Assembly (NCBI RefSeq): GCF_014200435.1
Contig: NZ_JACHBR010000001.1
Span: 6,266,001 to 6,330,000 of the forward strand
Direction: 5' to 3'
DNA from: Sphaerisporangium krabiense
Lineage (GTDB): Bacteria > Actinomycetota > Actinomycetes > Streptosporangiales > Streptosporangiaceae
Length of the DNA stretch: 64,000 nt
In this document: piece by piece, positions 44,209 to 52,790 of the stretch
Layout of the letters: every line of letters starts with the position of its first letter
How positions within the stretch are numbered: the stretch's first letter is position 1
Notes under the pieces: model-generated
Seen by the model: only the letters and a program-made list of their open reading frames with translations
Databases searched by the model: none
Told to the model about the DNA's origin: nothing
Translations under genes and position numbers: made by a program

Positions 44209-44868
44209 TCAGCGCGTCTCCAGGAAGGCGATCACGGCCAGCACGCGCCGGTGGTCGTCCCCGGTGTCCGGCAGCCGCAGCCGGGCCATGATGCTGCGGA
44301 CGTGCTTCTCGACGGTCCCTTCGCTGATCCACAGCCGGTGGGCGATCCCGGCGTTCGAGCGGCCCTCGGCCATCAGGGCGAGCACCTCGCGCTCGCGCGG
44401 GCTGAGCCGCTCCAGGGGATCCTCGCGGCGCCGGGACGCGAACAGCTCGCCCACCAGGACCGGGTCCACCACCGAGTCGCCGCCGCGGACGCGCTCGATG
44501 GCCTCGATGAACCCGTCCACGCTCGCGACCCGCTGCTTGAGCAGGTAGCCGATCCGCCGGCCCGTGGCCAGCAGCTCCATGGCCTGGTCCACCTCGACGT
44601 GCGCCGACAGCACGAGGATGCCGGCCCGCGGATGGTCCCTGCGGATCGCGCGGGCGGCGTCCAGGCCCTCGGTGGTGCAGGTGGGCGGCATGCGGATGTC
44701 CACGACGATCATCTCGGGCTCGGCGTCGCGCAGGAAGTCCAGCAGTTCGGCCGCGTCGCCCGCACGGCAGACGACGTCGTATCCCGCGCCCTCCAGCAGG
44801 GACGCCATGCCCTCGCGGAGCAGGACGTCGTCCTCCGCGAGCGCTATCCGCTTCACCTGTCCGCCCAT
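44209..44868 (-). CDS. NarL/LuxR-family response regulator
   Basis: A 219-residue regulator. Receiver: IALAEDDVLLREG, Asp in MIVVDIRMPPT, LSAHVEVDQAM and Lys in GYLLKQRV. LuxR HTH: LSPREREVLALMAEGRSNAGIAHRLWISEGTVEKHVRSIMARL. ATG 44868 is in good family register. It is divergent from the DUF4118 kinase at 45040 across 171 bp, and the two form a natural pair. The target genes are not known. Confidence 0.92.
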   Translation of the reverse strand: MGGQVKRIALAEDDVLLREGMASLLEGAGYDVVCRAGDAAELLDFLRDAEPEMIVVDIRMPPTCTTEGLDAARAIRRDHPRAGILVLSAHVEVDQAMELLATGRRIGYLLKQRVASVDGFIEAIERVRGGDSVVDPVLVGELFASRRREDPLERLSPREREVLALMAEGRSNAGIAHRLWISEGTVEKHVRSIMARLRLPDTGDDHRRVLAVIAFLETR

Positions 44869-45039
44869 GTGCTCACGCCGTAGAGTGACCCGGTCGACGG
44901 GGTTGGAATGCGTGCCTCCGCCAAGCGTATGACGGCGGGAAAGCCGGTGAACCCCTGGTCATGGGCAAGAATCGGCTACCAAGGGGCATGGGAAAGGGCG
45001 GGCGGCGGCGTTCCGGACGGCCTCACGTAGACTTGCGGC

Positions 45040-46566
45040 GTGCCCGAGGGCGTTCTCGCGTCCCTGTTGCGCGCACCGCGCCCCTCGTTCATCCTCGGCC
45101 TGGGAGTCAGCGCGGTCTGCGTGGCGGTCGAGTCGGGCCTGGTCCATTTGATCAAGGGCTTCGTCCCCGTGACCGCGCTCGGCATGGTGTACCTGCTCGG
45201 CGTGCTGCTGGTCGCCACCGTGTGGGGCCTGGCCCTCGCGCTGGTCACCGCGCTGCTCAGCGCCGCGGCCTTCCAGTTCCTCTACCTGTCCCGGTCGGGC
45301 GACCCGACCGACCTGCTCGAACTGCCGATGTTCCTCATCGTCGGGATCCTGGCCAGCTCGATCACCGGCCTGGCCCGCGCCTCGGCCGCCGAGGCGCGCG
45401 CCCGCCAGGCCGAGGCCGACGTGGCCGCCCGGCGCGCCCGCCGCATCGCCGAGGAGCAGAGCGCGCTGCGCCGGGTCGCGACGCTGGTCGCGCGGGGCAT
45501 CTCCGCCCGGGAGATCTTCCAGGCGGTCGCCTGCGAGATCGGGCGCGTGGTCCACGCCGACCACATCGCCATCACCCGGTACGAGCCGGGCGCCCGGGTG
45601 AGCGTCGTCGGCTCGTGGAGCCGGGACGGCGAGGCCGCGGCGCTGCGCGTCGGATCGCGCTGGGAGATCGTCGGGAACGGCGCGGCCGACCTCGTGCGGC
45701 GCACCGGACGGCCCGCGCGTGCCGTGATCGGCGACCTGCGGGGCGGGCTCGTCGACTGGGCGCGGGCCCGCGGGGCCGCCGGCGCGATCGGATGCCCGGT
45801 CGTGGTCCGCGGCGCCCTGTGGGGCACGGTGATCGCCTGGTCCTGCGCCGACCACCCCTATCCCGGCGACGCCGAGGAGCACATGCTGGAGTTCACCGAG
45901 CTGGTGGCCACCGCCGTCGCCAACGCCGAGAGCCTCGCCGAGCTGGCCGCCTCGCGCGCCCGCGTGGTGGCCGCCACCGACGCGACCCGTAGCCGCATCG
46001 AACGGGACCTGCACGACGGCACCCAGCAGCACCTGGTCTCGCTCGCCCTGGAACTGCGCACCACGGCGCTGGCCGTCCCGCCCGGTTGCGGCGACCTGCG
46101 GCGGCGGCTGGACCACGCCGTCGTGCGCGTCAACGACATCGTGGACAACCTGCGGGAGATCTCCCGGGGCCTGCACCCGGCGATCCTGTCCATGGGCGGC
46201 GTCGCGCCCGCGCTGAGGACGCTCGCGCGCCGCTCTGCCGTCCCCGTCGAGCTGGACGTCGGCGGCCTGCCGCCGCTGCCGGAGCAGGTCGAGGTCGCGC
46301 TCTACTACGTCGTGTCCGAGGCGCTGACCAACGTGGCCAAGCACGCGCGCGCCTCGGTCGCCGAGGTCCGGCTGCGGGTGGCGGACGGCGCGGCGGAGCT
46401 GTCGATCCGCGACGACGGGATCGGGGGGAGCGACCCGGGCGACGGGTCGGGGCTGCTCGGGCTGAAGGACCGCGTCGAGGCGCTCGGCGGCACGCTGGAC
46501 CTCCACAGCCCGGACGGGGCCGGGACGACGCTGTCCGCCCGCATCCCCGTCACCGGCGGGCCGTGA
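45040..46566 (+). CDS. DUF4118-GAF sensor histidine kinase (HisKA_3 type)
   Basis: A 508-residue membrane kinase. Four helices in residues 15-115 form a DUF4118-like domain (ILGLGVSAVCVAVESG, ALGMVYLLGVLLVATVWG, LALVTALLSAAAFQFLYL, FLIVGILASSITGLA). A coiled linker leads to a GAF domain (about 155-310). The HisKA_3 box is ATRSRIERDLHDGTQQHLVSLALEL and the ATPase has EALTNVAKHARAS and IRDDGIGGSD. GTG 45040 opens the frame. It pairs with the divergent NarL regulator. GAF domains bind small ligands, but none is evident here. Confidence 0.92.
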   Translation: MPEGVLASLLRAPRPSFILGLGVSAVCVAVESGLVHLIKGFVPVTALGMVYLLGVLLVATVWGLALALVTALLSAAAFQFLYLSRSGDPTDLLELPMFLIVGILASSITGLARASAAEARARQAEADVAARRARRIAEEQSALRRVATLVARGISAREIFQAVACEIGRVVHADHIAITRYEPGARVSVVGSWSRDGEAAALRVGSRWEIVGNGAADLVRRTGRPARAVIGDLRGGLVDWARARGAAGAIGCPVVVRGALWGTVIAWSCADHPYPGDAEEHMLEFTELVATAVANAESLAELAASRARVVAATDATRSRIERDLHDGTQQHLVSLALELRTTALAVPPGCGDLRRRLDHAVVRVNDIVDNLREISRGLHPAILSMGGVAPALRTLARRSAVPVELDVGGLPPLPEQVEVALYYVVSEALTNVAKHARASVAEVRLRVADGAAELSIRDDGIGGSDPGDGSGLLGLKDRVEALGGTLDLHSPDGAGTTLSARIPVTGGP

Positions 46567-46592
46567 CGCCGGCGGCCCCGGGGGCGCGGACG

Positions 46593-46610
46593 GATATATC
46601 GCGAAATATC
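46593..46610. promoter_or_regulatory. Short AT-rich inverted repeat before gpgS
   Basis: GATAT (46593-46597) and ATATC (46606-46610) flank ATCGCGAA. It is 98-115 bp before the gpgS start and stands out from GC-rich DNA. A regulator site is possible. Confidence 0.3.
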
Positions 46611-46707
46611 GGTTAACGCGGTGTCGGTGCGAAAGCCACCCGCCGGGCGTCGTACGCTTCCGGCGGCGCATAGAGTGTCGAGCGGTGGACGAGGCGACGG
46701 AGGGATC

Positions 46708-47700
46708 GTGCTGCCTGAGGTCGAGGTGTGGCTGCGCGAACGTACGACCGCCTCGGCGGACTGGCCGGTGGGCGCGCTGCTCGCCGCCAAACGGGCCCAC
46801 GCGGCGACGATCAGCGTCGTGCTCCCGGCGAGGAACGAGGCCGAGACGGTCGGCGACATCGTCGCGGCCATCCGCCGCGACCTGCGCGAGGAGGTTCCCC
46901 TCGTCGACGAGCTCGTCGTCGTCGACTCCCGTTCCACCGACGGCACCGCCGAGGTCGCCCTGCGCGCGGGCGCCAAGGTCTTCGCCCAGGACGAGATCCT
47001 GCCCGCCCTCGGCCGCCTGGACGGCAAGGGGGACGTGCTGTGGAAGTCCCTCGCCGTCACCTCGGGCGACCTGCTGGTCTTCGTCGACGCCGACCTGCGC
47101 GAGTTCCGCACCTCCTACGTCACCGGGCTCCTCGGGCCGCTGCTCGCCGACCCCTCGGTGGTCTTCGTCAAGGGCTCCTACGACCGTCCCCTGCGCGACG
47201 CCCAGGAGGCGGGCGGCCGCGTCACCGAGCTGGTGGCCCGGCCGCTGCTGAACATGCACTGGCCGCTGCTGGCGGGCTTCGTCCAGCCGCTGGCCGGCGA
47301 GTACGCCGGGCGCCGTCCGGTGCTCGAACGCCTGCCCTTCGCCACCGGGTACGGCGTCGAGCTCGGCCTGCTGATCGACCTGCTGGAAGCCGAAGGACTC
47401 GGCGCGCTCGCGCAGGTGGACCTCGGCCGGCGCGTCCACTCCCACCAGTCCACCGAGGACCTCGGCGTGATGGCGGGGCAGATCATGCACACCGCCTGGG
47501 CCCGGCTGGACCGCCAGTGCAAGATGGTCCCCCTGCACGCCCCCGCCGCCGAGCTGACGCAGTTCGCCCGCGGCGAGGCGGGCCACCTCCCGGTGGCCAG
47601 GGACATCTCGATAGGCGAGCGCCCCCCCATGCGCGACGTCCCCGACTACCCCGGCCACCACCGGCCCACCCCGAACCCCGAGACCCAGCCGACCCTCTGA
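46708..47700 (+). CDS. gpgS: Glucosyl-3-phosphoglycerate synthase
   Basis: Transfers glucose from a nucleotide sugar to 3-phosphoglycerate, the first step to glucosylglycerate and mycobacterial methylglucose lipopolysaccharide-type polymers. It is a 330-residue GT81/GT-A enzyme: ISVVLPARNEAETV, DELVVVDSRSTDGTAEVA, metal-binding LVFVDADL, GGRVTELVARPLL, GYGVELGLLIDLLE and LGRRVHSHQSTEDLGVMA, all as in Rv1208. GTG 46708 follows CGGAGGGATC; a longer frame to 46621 has no support. FolP2, its usual mycobacterial neighbour, is far off. It converges with a TetR gene. Confidence 0.93.
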   Translation: MLPEVEVWLRERTTASADWPVGALLAAKRAHAATISVVLPARNEAETVGDIVAAIRRDLREEVPLVDELVVVDSRSTDGTAEVALRAGAKVFAQDEILPALGRLDGKGDVLWKSLAVTSGDLLVFVDADLREFRTSYVTGLLGPLLADPSVVFVKGSYDRPLRDAQEAGGRVTELVARPLLNMHWPLLAGFVQPLAGEYAGRRPVLERLPFATGYGVELGLLIDLLEAEGLGALAQVDLGRRVHSHQSTEDLGVMAGQIMHTAWARLDRQCKMVPLHAPAAELTQFARGEAGHLPVARDISIGERPPMRDVPDYPGHHRPTPNPETQPTL

Positions 47701-47753
47701 GGCCGTAAGGGACTTCGAGCGCCGGTGAGCGCGGGCGGGCGCGGTCCGGGTGC

Positions 47754-48410
47754 TCAGGCGCCGCCGGTCGTGCGCGGTCCGATGCCGGTGAGCGCGACCG
47801 TGACGAGGTCGTCGGTGAAGCCCGCGGGCACCTGGTCCGCGGTGAGCGCGGTGCCGCCGAACAGCAGGCGCGGCAGGATCAGTTCGTGGCAGGCGCCGAC
47901 GATCATGGTGGCGGCGGCGTCGGGGCTCGCCCCGGAGGCGACCCTGCCGAGCCGTTGCTCCTCGCCCAGGTAGGCCGCCAGGCCCGCGCGCAGCCCCAGC
48001 CCGCCCGCCACCGGGTTCGGCAGCTTTTGGAACCGCGCGAGCACCTTGGGCTGGTTCCCCAGGCCCGCGAAGGCGGGCAGGATCGCGATGTGCAGGGCCA
48101 GGCCGTAGCGGATATAGGCCCGCAGGTTGCCCTCCACCGTGCCCTCGCCCGCGCGCCAGGCCGGCTCGCCGAGCTCGGCCTCCGCGGCGCGCACGTGCGC
48201 GTGCAGGGCGAGGGCCAGCAGCTCCTCCTTGTCGGCGAAGTGGTTGTAGAGCACGCCGTCGGCCACCCGCGCCTCCCGCGCGATGGCCCGCACGGTCAGC
48301 CCGGCCGTGCCGCGCGTGGCGATGAGCCGTACGGCGGTGGCGATCAGGTGGTCGCGCAGACTCACCTCGCCACCGCCCTCCCTGAGCGCGGCCGCTTTCC
48401 TCGGAGACAT
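47754..48410 (-). CDS. TetR-family regulator, downstream of the methyltransferase gene
   Basis: A 218-residue repressor. HTH: LIATRGTAGLTVRAIAREARVADGVLYNHFADKEELLALAL. The C-terminal ligand domain has no named signature. ATG 48410 follows a GTG by three bases; both fit. It lies 98 bp after the methyltransferase on the same strand and is probably in that operon. The 38-bp palindrome before the methyltransferase is then its likely operator. Ligand unknown. Confidence 0.88.
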   Translation of the reverse strand: MSPRKAAALREGGGEVSLRDHLIATAVRLIATRGTAGLTVRAIAREARVADGVLYNHFADKEELLALALHAHVRAAEAELGEPAWRAGEGTVEGNLRAYIRYGLALHIAILPAFAGLGNQPKVLARFQKLPNPVAGGLGLRAGLAAYLGEEQRLGRVASGASPDAAATMIVGACHELILPRLLFGGTALTADQVPAGFTDDLVTVALTGIGPRTTGGA

Positions 48411-48508
48411 CACGACCCATCGTATTGACCTTGAACGGGCCCCGGCCCCGGGGGACGGCGCGGCCCCCGTGCGCGCCCCGGTTCATGCGTACGCGGCTCC
48501 AGGGCGCG

Positions 48509-49369
48509 TCACCCGCGTTCCGGGCCGCCGGGACGGACGGCGGTGATCAGCCAGGCGGCGCCACGCAGCCGCACCGCCCCCTCCTCCGCGAACGGGCGCA
48601 TCGCCTCCACCAGGGCCTCGTGGACCAGGGCGTCCGTACCCGGGGGCGTGCGGGAGAGCAGGTGGCGGATCGGGCCCCACGCGCCGAGGAAGGCGGCGGC
48701 GTCCTCGGCGTCCGCTCCCCACACCTGCGGCGCGTCCACCGGGGTCGTGGCGACCCGCGTGAAGCCCGCGGCGGTCAGGACCTGCAGGACGCGGCCGGGG
48801 TCGGCCAGCGACTCCGGGCCCGCGGCGCCGGCCTCCCGGGGAGCGGTGAGGGCGGGCACGTGCGGCGCGATCGCGGCGAACACCCGGCCGAGGTCGCCCT
48901 CGGCGACGCCGCGCATGCTGAGGAACGCCACCCGCCCGCCGGGCCGCAGGGCGCGGCCGATGTTGGCGAACGCCGCGACCGGGTCGGAGAAGAACATGAT
49001 CGCGAACCTGCTGACCGCGACGTCGTAGCCGCCCTCGGGGAAGGGGTGGATCTGCGCGTCGCCCTGCTCGAAGGTCGCGTTCGCCACGCCCTCCTCGGCG
49101 GCGAGGGCGCGGGCCCGCCGCAGCATCGGCCCGGAGAGGTCGACGCCCGTGGCGCCCCCGTGCCGGGCCGTGCGCGCGGCCAGGCGGGTGACCTGGCCGG
49201 TGCCGCAGCCGACGTCCAGCACCCGGTCGCCGGGGCCGATCGCGGCAGCCTCCAGCAGCGGGGCGTTGAAGCCGCTGTTCACGGCGTCGTAGCGGGCGTG
49301 GTTGTCGGCCCAGTGGCCGCCCTCGTAGCCGTTCCACGCGTCGGCCTGCTCGACGTTGACGATGCTCAC
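48509..49369 (-). CDS. Class I SAM-dependent methyltransferase
   Basis: A 286-residue enzyme of the UbiE-like Methyltransf_11 or Methyltransf_25 type. The SAM site reads VLDVGCGTGQVTRLAA, with acidic motif II ATGVDLSGPMLRRA and FEQGDAQIHPFPEGGYDVAVSRF. Later GRALRPGGRVAFLSM is motif III. GTG 49369 (MSIVNVEQADAWNG) is preferred; the longer frame begins in the 38-bp palindrome at 49408. It probably forms an operon with the TetR gene. Acceptor unknown. Confidence 0.88.
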   Translation of the reverse strand: MSIVNVEQADAWNGYEGGHWADNHARYDAVNSGFNAPLLEAAAIGPGDRVLDVGCGTGQVTRLAARTARHGGATGVDLSGPMLRRARALAAEEGVANATFEQGDAQIHPFPEGGYDVAVSRFAIMFFSDPVAAFANIGRALRPGGRVAFLSMRGVAEGDLGRVFAAIAPHVPALTAPREAGAAGPESLADPGRVLQVLTAAGFTRVATTPVDAPQVWGADAEDAAAFLGAWGPIRHLLSRTPPGTDALVHEALVEAMRPFAEEGAVRLRGAAWLITAVRPGGPERG

Positions 49370-49388
49370 GCGTCCATCCCCTTCCGCT

Positions 49389-49426
49389 CGTGGTGAACGT
49401 TCGTTCATGAACGTACGTTCACCACG
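49389..49426. promoter_or_regulatory. 38-bp palindromic TetR-type operator
   Basis: Arms CGTGGTGAACG (49389-49399) and CGTTCACCACG (49416-49426) flank a self-complementary CGTTCATGAACG. Only the T·T pair breaks full symmetry. It contains two overlapping TGAACGNNCGTTCA boxes, the second (49408-49421) perfect. It is 20 bp before the methyltransferase start. Confidence 0.7.
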
Positions 49427-49438
49427 ATAGCACCGCGG

Positions 49439-50197
49439 TCAGATCCCCCGCCGGACCGCCCGCGTGCCGAAGGCCAGACCCGCCGCGCCCACCGCGCACG
49501 CCGAGATCACCCCGTACAGCACGGCGAGGTCCGCGGGCCGCCCGGCGAACAGCGCGCGCTCGGCCTCGACGATGTAGGAGACGGGATTGAAGGCGGCGGC
49601 GGTCCGGAGCCAGCCGGGGCCGTAATCGGTCGGCAGCAGCACCCCCGACAGCAGCATCAGCGGGAACAGCAGCATCTGCGTCACGCCCCAGAAGAGGTTG
49701 CCGTCCGGACGCGAGGCGATCGCGAGCACGAACGACAGCGCGCCCAGCCCGGTGCCGAACACGATCAGCAGGGCCAGCCCGGCGAGCACCCCGGCCGGCG
49801 AGGGCCGGAACCCCAGCGGCAGCGCCAGACCGATGATCAGCACGGCCTGCACCAGCAGGATCACGAACTCCTTGAGGACCCGCCCGACCAGCATCGCGGT
49901 GCGGTTGAGCGGCGTGACCAGCATGCGCTCCATCGACCCGCCCATCAGATCGATCAGCATCGAGCAGCCCGCCATCATCGGCCCGGTCAGGCACATCATG
50001 ATCAGGATGCCGGGCACGAACCACTGCCACGGCGCCCCGCCGCCGAAGCCCCCGGTGCCCGCCAGCATCGGGCCGAAGAGGAACAACAGCAGCAGCGGCT
50101 GCACCATCGAGAGGAACAACAGCACCGGCGCACGCAATACCGGCGCCACCTCCCGCACGAACACGGTGGCGACATCACGAACGAACTGCCTGGTCAT
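49439..50197 (-). CDS. ABC-2 type permease (DrrB-like)
   Basis: A 252-residue exporter subunit. N-terminal FVREVAPVLRAPVLLFLSMVQPLLLLFLFGPML is the usual DrrB opening. The family loop MMAGCSMLIDLMGGSMERMLVTPLNRTAMLVGRVLKE and the late FPLMLLSGVLLPTDYGPGWLRTAAAFNPVSYIVEAERAL are clear. About six helices. ATG 50197 follows AAAGGAC. It is 78 bp after its ATPase on the same strand. Likely role: efflux of a drug-like or lipid compound, by family. Confidence 0.9.
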   Translation of the reverse strand: MTRQFVRDVATVFVREVAPVLRAPVLLFLSMVQPLLLLFLFGPMLAGTGGFGGGAPWQWFVPGILIMMCLTGPMMAGCSMLIDLMGGSMERMLVTPLNRTAMLVGRVLKEFVILLVQAVLIIGLALPLGFRPSPAGVLAGLALLIVFGTGLGALSFVLAIASRPDGNLFWGVTQMLLFPLMLLSGVLLPTDYGPGWLRTAAAFNPVSYIVEAERALFAGRPADLAVLYGVISACAVGAAGLAFGTRAVRRGI

Positions 50198-50275
50198 CGG
50201 GGTCCTTTCCGTCAGGGACAGGGGAGCGCGGAGCACGCCGGCACGCGGGCGGCCGGGCAGAGGGCTCGTGAAGGG

Positions 50276-51382
50276 TCAGGCGTCGTCCTGGTGGGACTCG
50301 CGCAGGCTGCGGCCGGTGAGGGCGAGGAACACGTCGTCCAAGGTCGGGCGGGCGGTCTCGGCGGTGGCGACCTCCAGGCCCGCGGCCTCCAGCGCGCGCA
50401 GCAGCCGCGGCAGGGCGATGTCCGCCCGGGAGACCCGTACCCGGACGGTCGCTCCCTCGGCGGTCACGTCCTCCGGCGCGGCCAGGCGCGCGGCGATCTC
50501 GGCCGCCTTGGCGACGTCCGCCGCGTATCCGGACCTCCCGGCCTTTCCCACCTGCTGGACCTGCGCCTTCTCCGGGTGCTCCCCGCGACGGCTTCGGGTG
50601 TCGTCGCCGTGGTTCGCGGGAGTGGCCTTCCCGCGGTGCTCCGCGCCGGCGTGGGATTCATGGGTCTGGAGGGTCACGGTGACGTGGTCGCCGGCGAGGG
50701 CGGTCTTGAGTTCGGCGGCGGTGCCGTCGGCGATGATCCGCCCGTGGTCGACGATGATCACCCGCTCGGCCATCGTGTCCGCCTCCTCCAGGTAGTGGGT
50801 GGTCAGGAAGAGGGTCGTGCCGTGCCGCTCGCGCAGCCGCAGGATGTGCCGCCAGACGTCGGCGCGGCTCTGCGGGTCGAGTCCGGTCGTCGGCTCGTCC
50901 AGGAACAGCAGGTCGGGCCGGTGGACCAGGCCGAGGGCGATGTCGAGGCGCCGTCGCTGGCCGCCAGACAGCGTCCCGGGCCCGCGCTCGGCCAGCGGCG
51001 TGAGCTCCAGCGCGTCCATGGTCTCGCCGGCCCTGCGCCGCGCCTCCGCCCATGTCAGGCCGTAGCAGCGCCCCTGGGTGACCAGCTCGTCGCGCACCCG
51101 GAAGTTGTCGCCGGCGCCGCTCTTCTGCCCGACGTATCCGATGCGCCTGCGCACCCCCGCCGGGTCGGACACGACGTCGTGACCGGCCACGACGGCCGTC
51201 CCCGACGTGGGCCGCAGCAGCGAGGTCAGCATGCGCAGGCTGGTGGACTTCCCGGCGCCGTTGGGGCCGAGGAAGGCCACCAGCGTGCCGGGCTCGACGT
51301 CGAGGTCGAGCCCGCGCACGGCCTCGACCTCGCCACCTCCCTTGACCTTGAACCGCCGGGTCAGCGCTCGGGCATGGATCAT
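50276..51382 (-). CDS. ABC transporter ATP-binding protein (DrrA-like) with an inserted segment
   Basis: A 368-residue exporter ATPase: Walker A GPNGAGKST, Q-loop IGYVGQKSGAGD, signature LSGGQRRRLD, Walker B LLFLDEPTTGLDP, switch His THYLEEAD. The regulatory tail (VRVSRADIALPRLLRALEAAGLEVATAETARPTLDDVFLALTGRSL) is DrrA-like. Between DHVTVTL and AAEIAARLA, about 52 polar residues (50515-50670) interrupt that tail where typical DrrA proteins of 310-330 residues have none. ATG 51382 follows AGGAGGCG. Forms a pair with the permease. Confidence 0.9.
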   Translation of the reverse strand: MIHARALTRRFKVKGGGEVEAVRGLDLDVEPGTLVAFLGPNGAGKSTSLRMLTSLLRPTSGTAVVAGHDVVSDPAGVRRRIGYVGQKSGAGDNFRVRDELVTQGRCYGLTWAEARRRAGETMDALELTPLAERGPGTLSGGQRRRLDIALGLVHRPDLLFLDEPTTGLDPQSRADVWRHILRLRERHGTTLFLTTHYLEEADTMAERVIIVDHGRIIADGTAAELKTALAGDHVTVTLQTHESHAGAEHRGKATPANHGDDTRSRRGEHPEKAQVQQVGKAGRSGYAADVAKAAEIAARLAAPEDVTAEGATVRVRVSRADIALPRLLRALEAAGLEVATAETARPTLDDVFLALTGRSLRESHQDDA

Positions 51383-51758
51383 CGTCGCCTCCTGGGGAGT
51401 ACGGGCGGACGGTGTACGGGCACGCCGAAGAAAACCCCTTCGGGGGCTCGGCGGGATCGGCTCATCCTGTGCCAGGCCCTGGCGATCTGGCAAACGCGAA
51501 CGTCGCGTTCACATACGGCGCTGACCAGCGCAAACCTCCGCGAGCCCGGCGAACGGACCGGAGCCGTTTTCCGCCGGCCGCACCCTAGCCCACCTGGGCT
51601 TTCTCCCATCGCAGGACGAGGAGCGAGAAAAAGTTCCGCCAGAGCGCCGGCGTGCGCCTATGCCGAGGGCTTCCCGGGCGACGGCTTTCCAGGAGGGCTC
51701 GGGGCGCGGGTTCCGGTGCCGGTCTGGGGCGGGTGTTGCCGTACGCGGGGGAGCGGTT
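51383..51758. other. 376-bp gap before the DrrA-like gene
   Basis: No gene is supported. It holds the inverted repeat at 51493-51509, a small AGCCC-N4-GGGCT hairpin followed by TTT (about 51588-51604), and the tail of the DUF-like gene downstream. Otherwise nothing was seen. Confidence 0.4.
51493..51509. promoter_or_regulatory. Inverted repeat before the DrrAB operon
   Basis: AACGCGA (51493-51499) and TCGCGTT (51503-51509) are perfect arms with an ACG spacer, 111 bp before the DrrA-like start. A TetR-like operator is plausible. The cognate regulator is not evident nearby. Confidence 0.45.
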
Positions 51759-52073
51759 TCAGTTCCAGGCGGCGTGTTGGTGGGCGCGCCGGGCCGCGGC
51801 GGCCGGTCGGGACTCGCCGTCGTGGTGGGCGAGGGTCTCGCAGGTGAGCAGTTCCCAGTGCCCGATCTCGGGGTTGGCGAGGATCGCGGCCACCTGGGCG
51901 CGGATCTGCGCCGCGGTGACCTCCTCGTCGGTCTGGATGCGGATGGCGATGTACCCGACGGCCTGCGTCAGGTCTTTGCGCCACTGCCGGGGCAGCAGCG
52001 CCAGGATCCGGATGCCCTCGACGGTCGAGGAGCACGACGGCCTGGCGCGCCGCATGGTCAAGACGACCAACAT
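51759..52073 (-). CDS. Conserved-looking small protein of unknown function
   Basis: A 104-residue protein (MLVVLTMRRARPSCSS, EGIRILALLPRQWRKDLTQAVGYIAIRIQTDEE, AQIRAQVAAILANPEIGHWELLTCETLAHHDG). No family is recognised. It has codon bias like its neighbours and a clean start: ATG 52073 with GAGGAT upstream. Pattern suggests an alpha/beta cytosolic fold. A longer frame exists to 52112. It lies alone between the DrrA operon and the CBM48 gene. Confidence 0.55.
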   Translation of the reverse strand: MLVVLTMRRARPSCSSTVEGIRILALLPRQWRKDLTQAVGYIAIRIQTDEEVTAAQIRAQVAAILANPEIGHWELLTCETLAHHDGESRPAAAARRAHQHAAWN

Positions 52074-52379
52074 GGCTGGATCCTCTGCTCGGTCCCCGGA
52101 CGGTCCCCGCACCTTCCACTGTGCGCGGGCGCGGTTCCGGCCGCCAGGGAGGATGGCGGCAGAAAGTCACCGGCCGGTGACCGGTTCCTGTCATTGTCCG
52201 CTGATTCCCCCCTGCCCGAGGGCAGGTTCCGGCGAAAGCCTGGTCGTGCGGTGTCCGGGGTTCCACCATGGGGCGGCCCAGAAATGATGGTGAACTCCGT
52301 GTAACGGATGGCGTGTCCGCATACACGGCAAAGCGGGCGCGCGCCAGGCTATGGCTGCCACGATCCCCGGAGGCTCCTC
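52074..52379. other. 306-bp gap between the small protein and CBM48 genes
   Basis: No gene is supported. The main feature is the 16-bp palindrome GTCACCGGCCGGTGAC (52166-52181). The gene starts lie divergently at either end, so both promoters must lie here. Confidence 0.4.
52166..52181. promoter_or_regulatory. Perfect 16-bp palindrome
   Basis: GTCACCGGCCGGTGAC is fully self-complementary and centred 100 bp from the 52073 start. An operator role is only guessed from symmetry and position. Confidence 0.35.
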
Positions 52380-52655
52380 ATGCTCAAGCGCAACCGGCTG
52401 TTCGGCCGTAAGACCCGCGTCACCTTCCTGTTGCCCATGGACCAGCCGAACGGCGTGGTCAGCGTCGTGGGCGACTTCAACGACTGGATACCAGGCCGTC
52501 ACGAACTGCGCCGCCGCTCCAACGGCACCCGCACGGTCTCCGTGATCCTCCCCGAGGGCGTCCACCGATTCCGCTACCTCGCCACCGGCGGCCTCTGGTT
52601 CGACGACGACAACGCCGACCGCATCGACCACCACGGCAGCCTGATCCGCCTCTGA
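52380..52655 (+). CDS. Isoamylase-type early-set (CBM48) single-domain protein
   Basis: A 91-residue protein that is only the glycogen-binding early-set domain (VTFLLPMDQPNGVVSVVGDFNDWIPGRHELRRR, VSVILPEGVHRFRYLATGGLWFDDDNADRI), with the aromatic starch contacts W and Y of the family. Stand-alone CBM48 proteins are frequent in actinomycetes and could guide polysaccharide enzymes. ATG 52380 follows CGGAGGCTCC. No carbohydrate-active enzyme is next to it. Confidence 0.85.
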   Translation: MLKRNRLFGRKTRVTFLLPMDQPNGVVSVVGDFNDWIPGRHELRRRSNGTRTVSVILPEGVHRFRYLATGGLWFDDDNADRIDHHGSLIRL

Positions 52656-52790
52656 CCACCCGCCCTCCAACCACACCACAGCGCACGGCCCTGAGCGCGG
52701 TGCGGTGGGACATGTCTCCGGCAGCGCATGCTTCCGGTGGGGTCCGGCACGAGGCCGGGGCCCCACCGGCCTGTCATGCGGACTGGTCTG

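Noticed and set aside
44959-48486. A minus-strand open frame of 1175 codons
   Set aside because: It runs antisense through the DUF4118 kinase, gpgS and the TetR gene. Its residues are low-complexity Arg/Gly/Asp stretches typical of GC-rich shadow frames.
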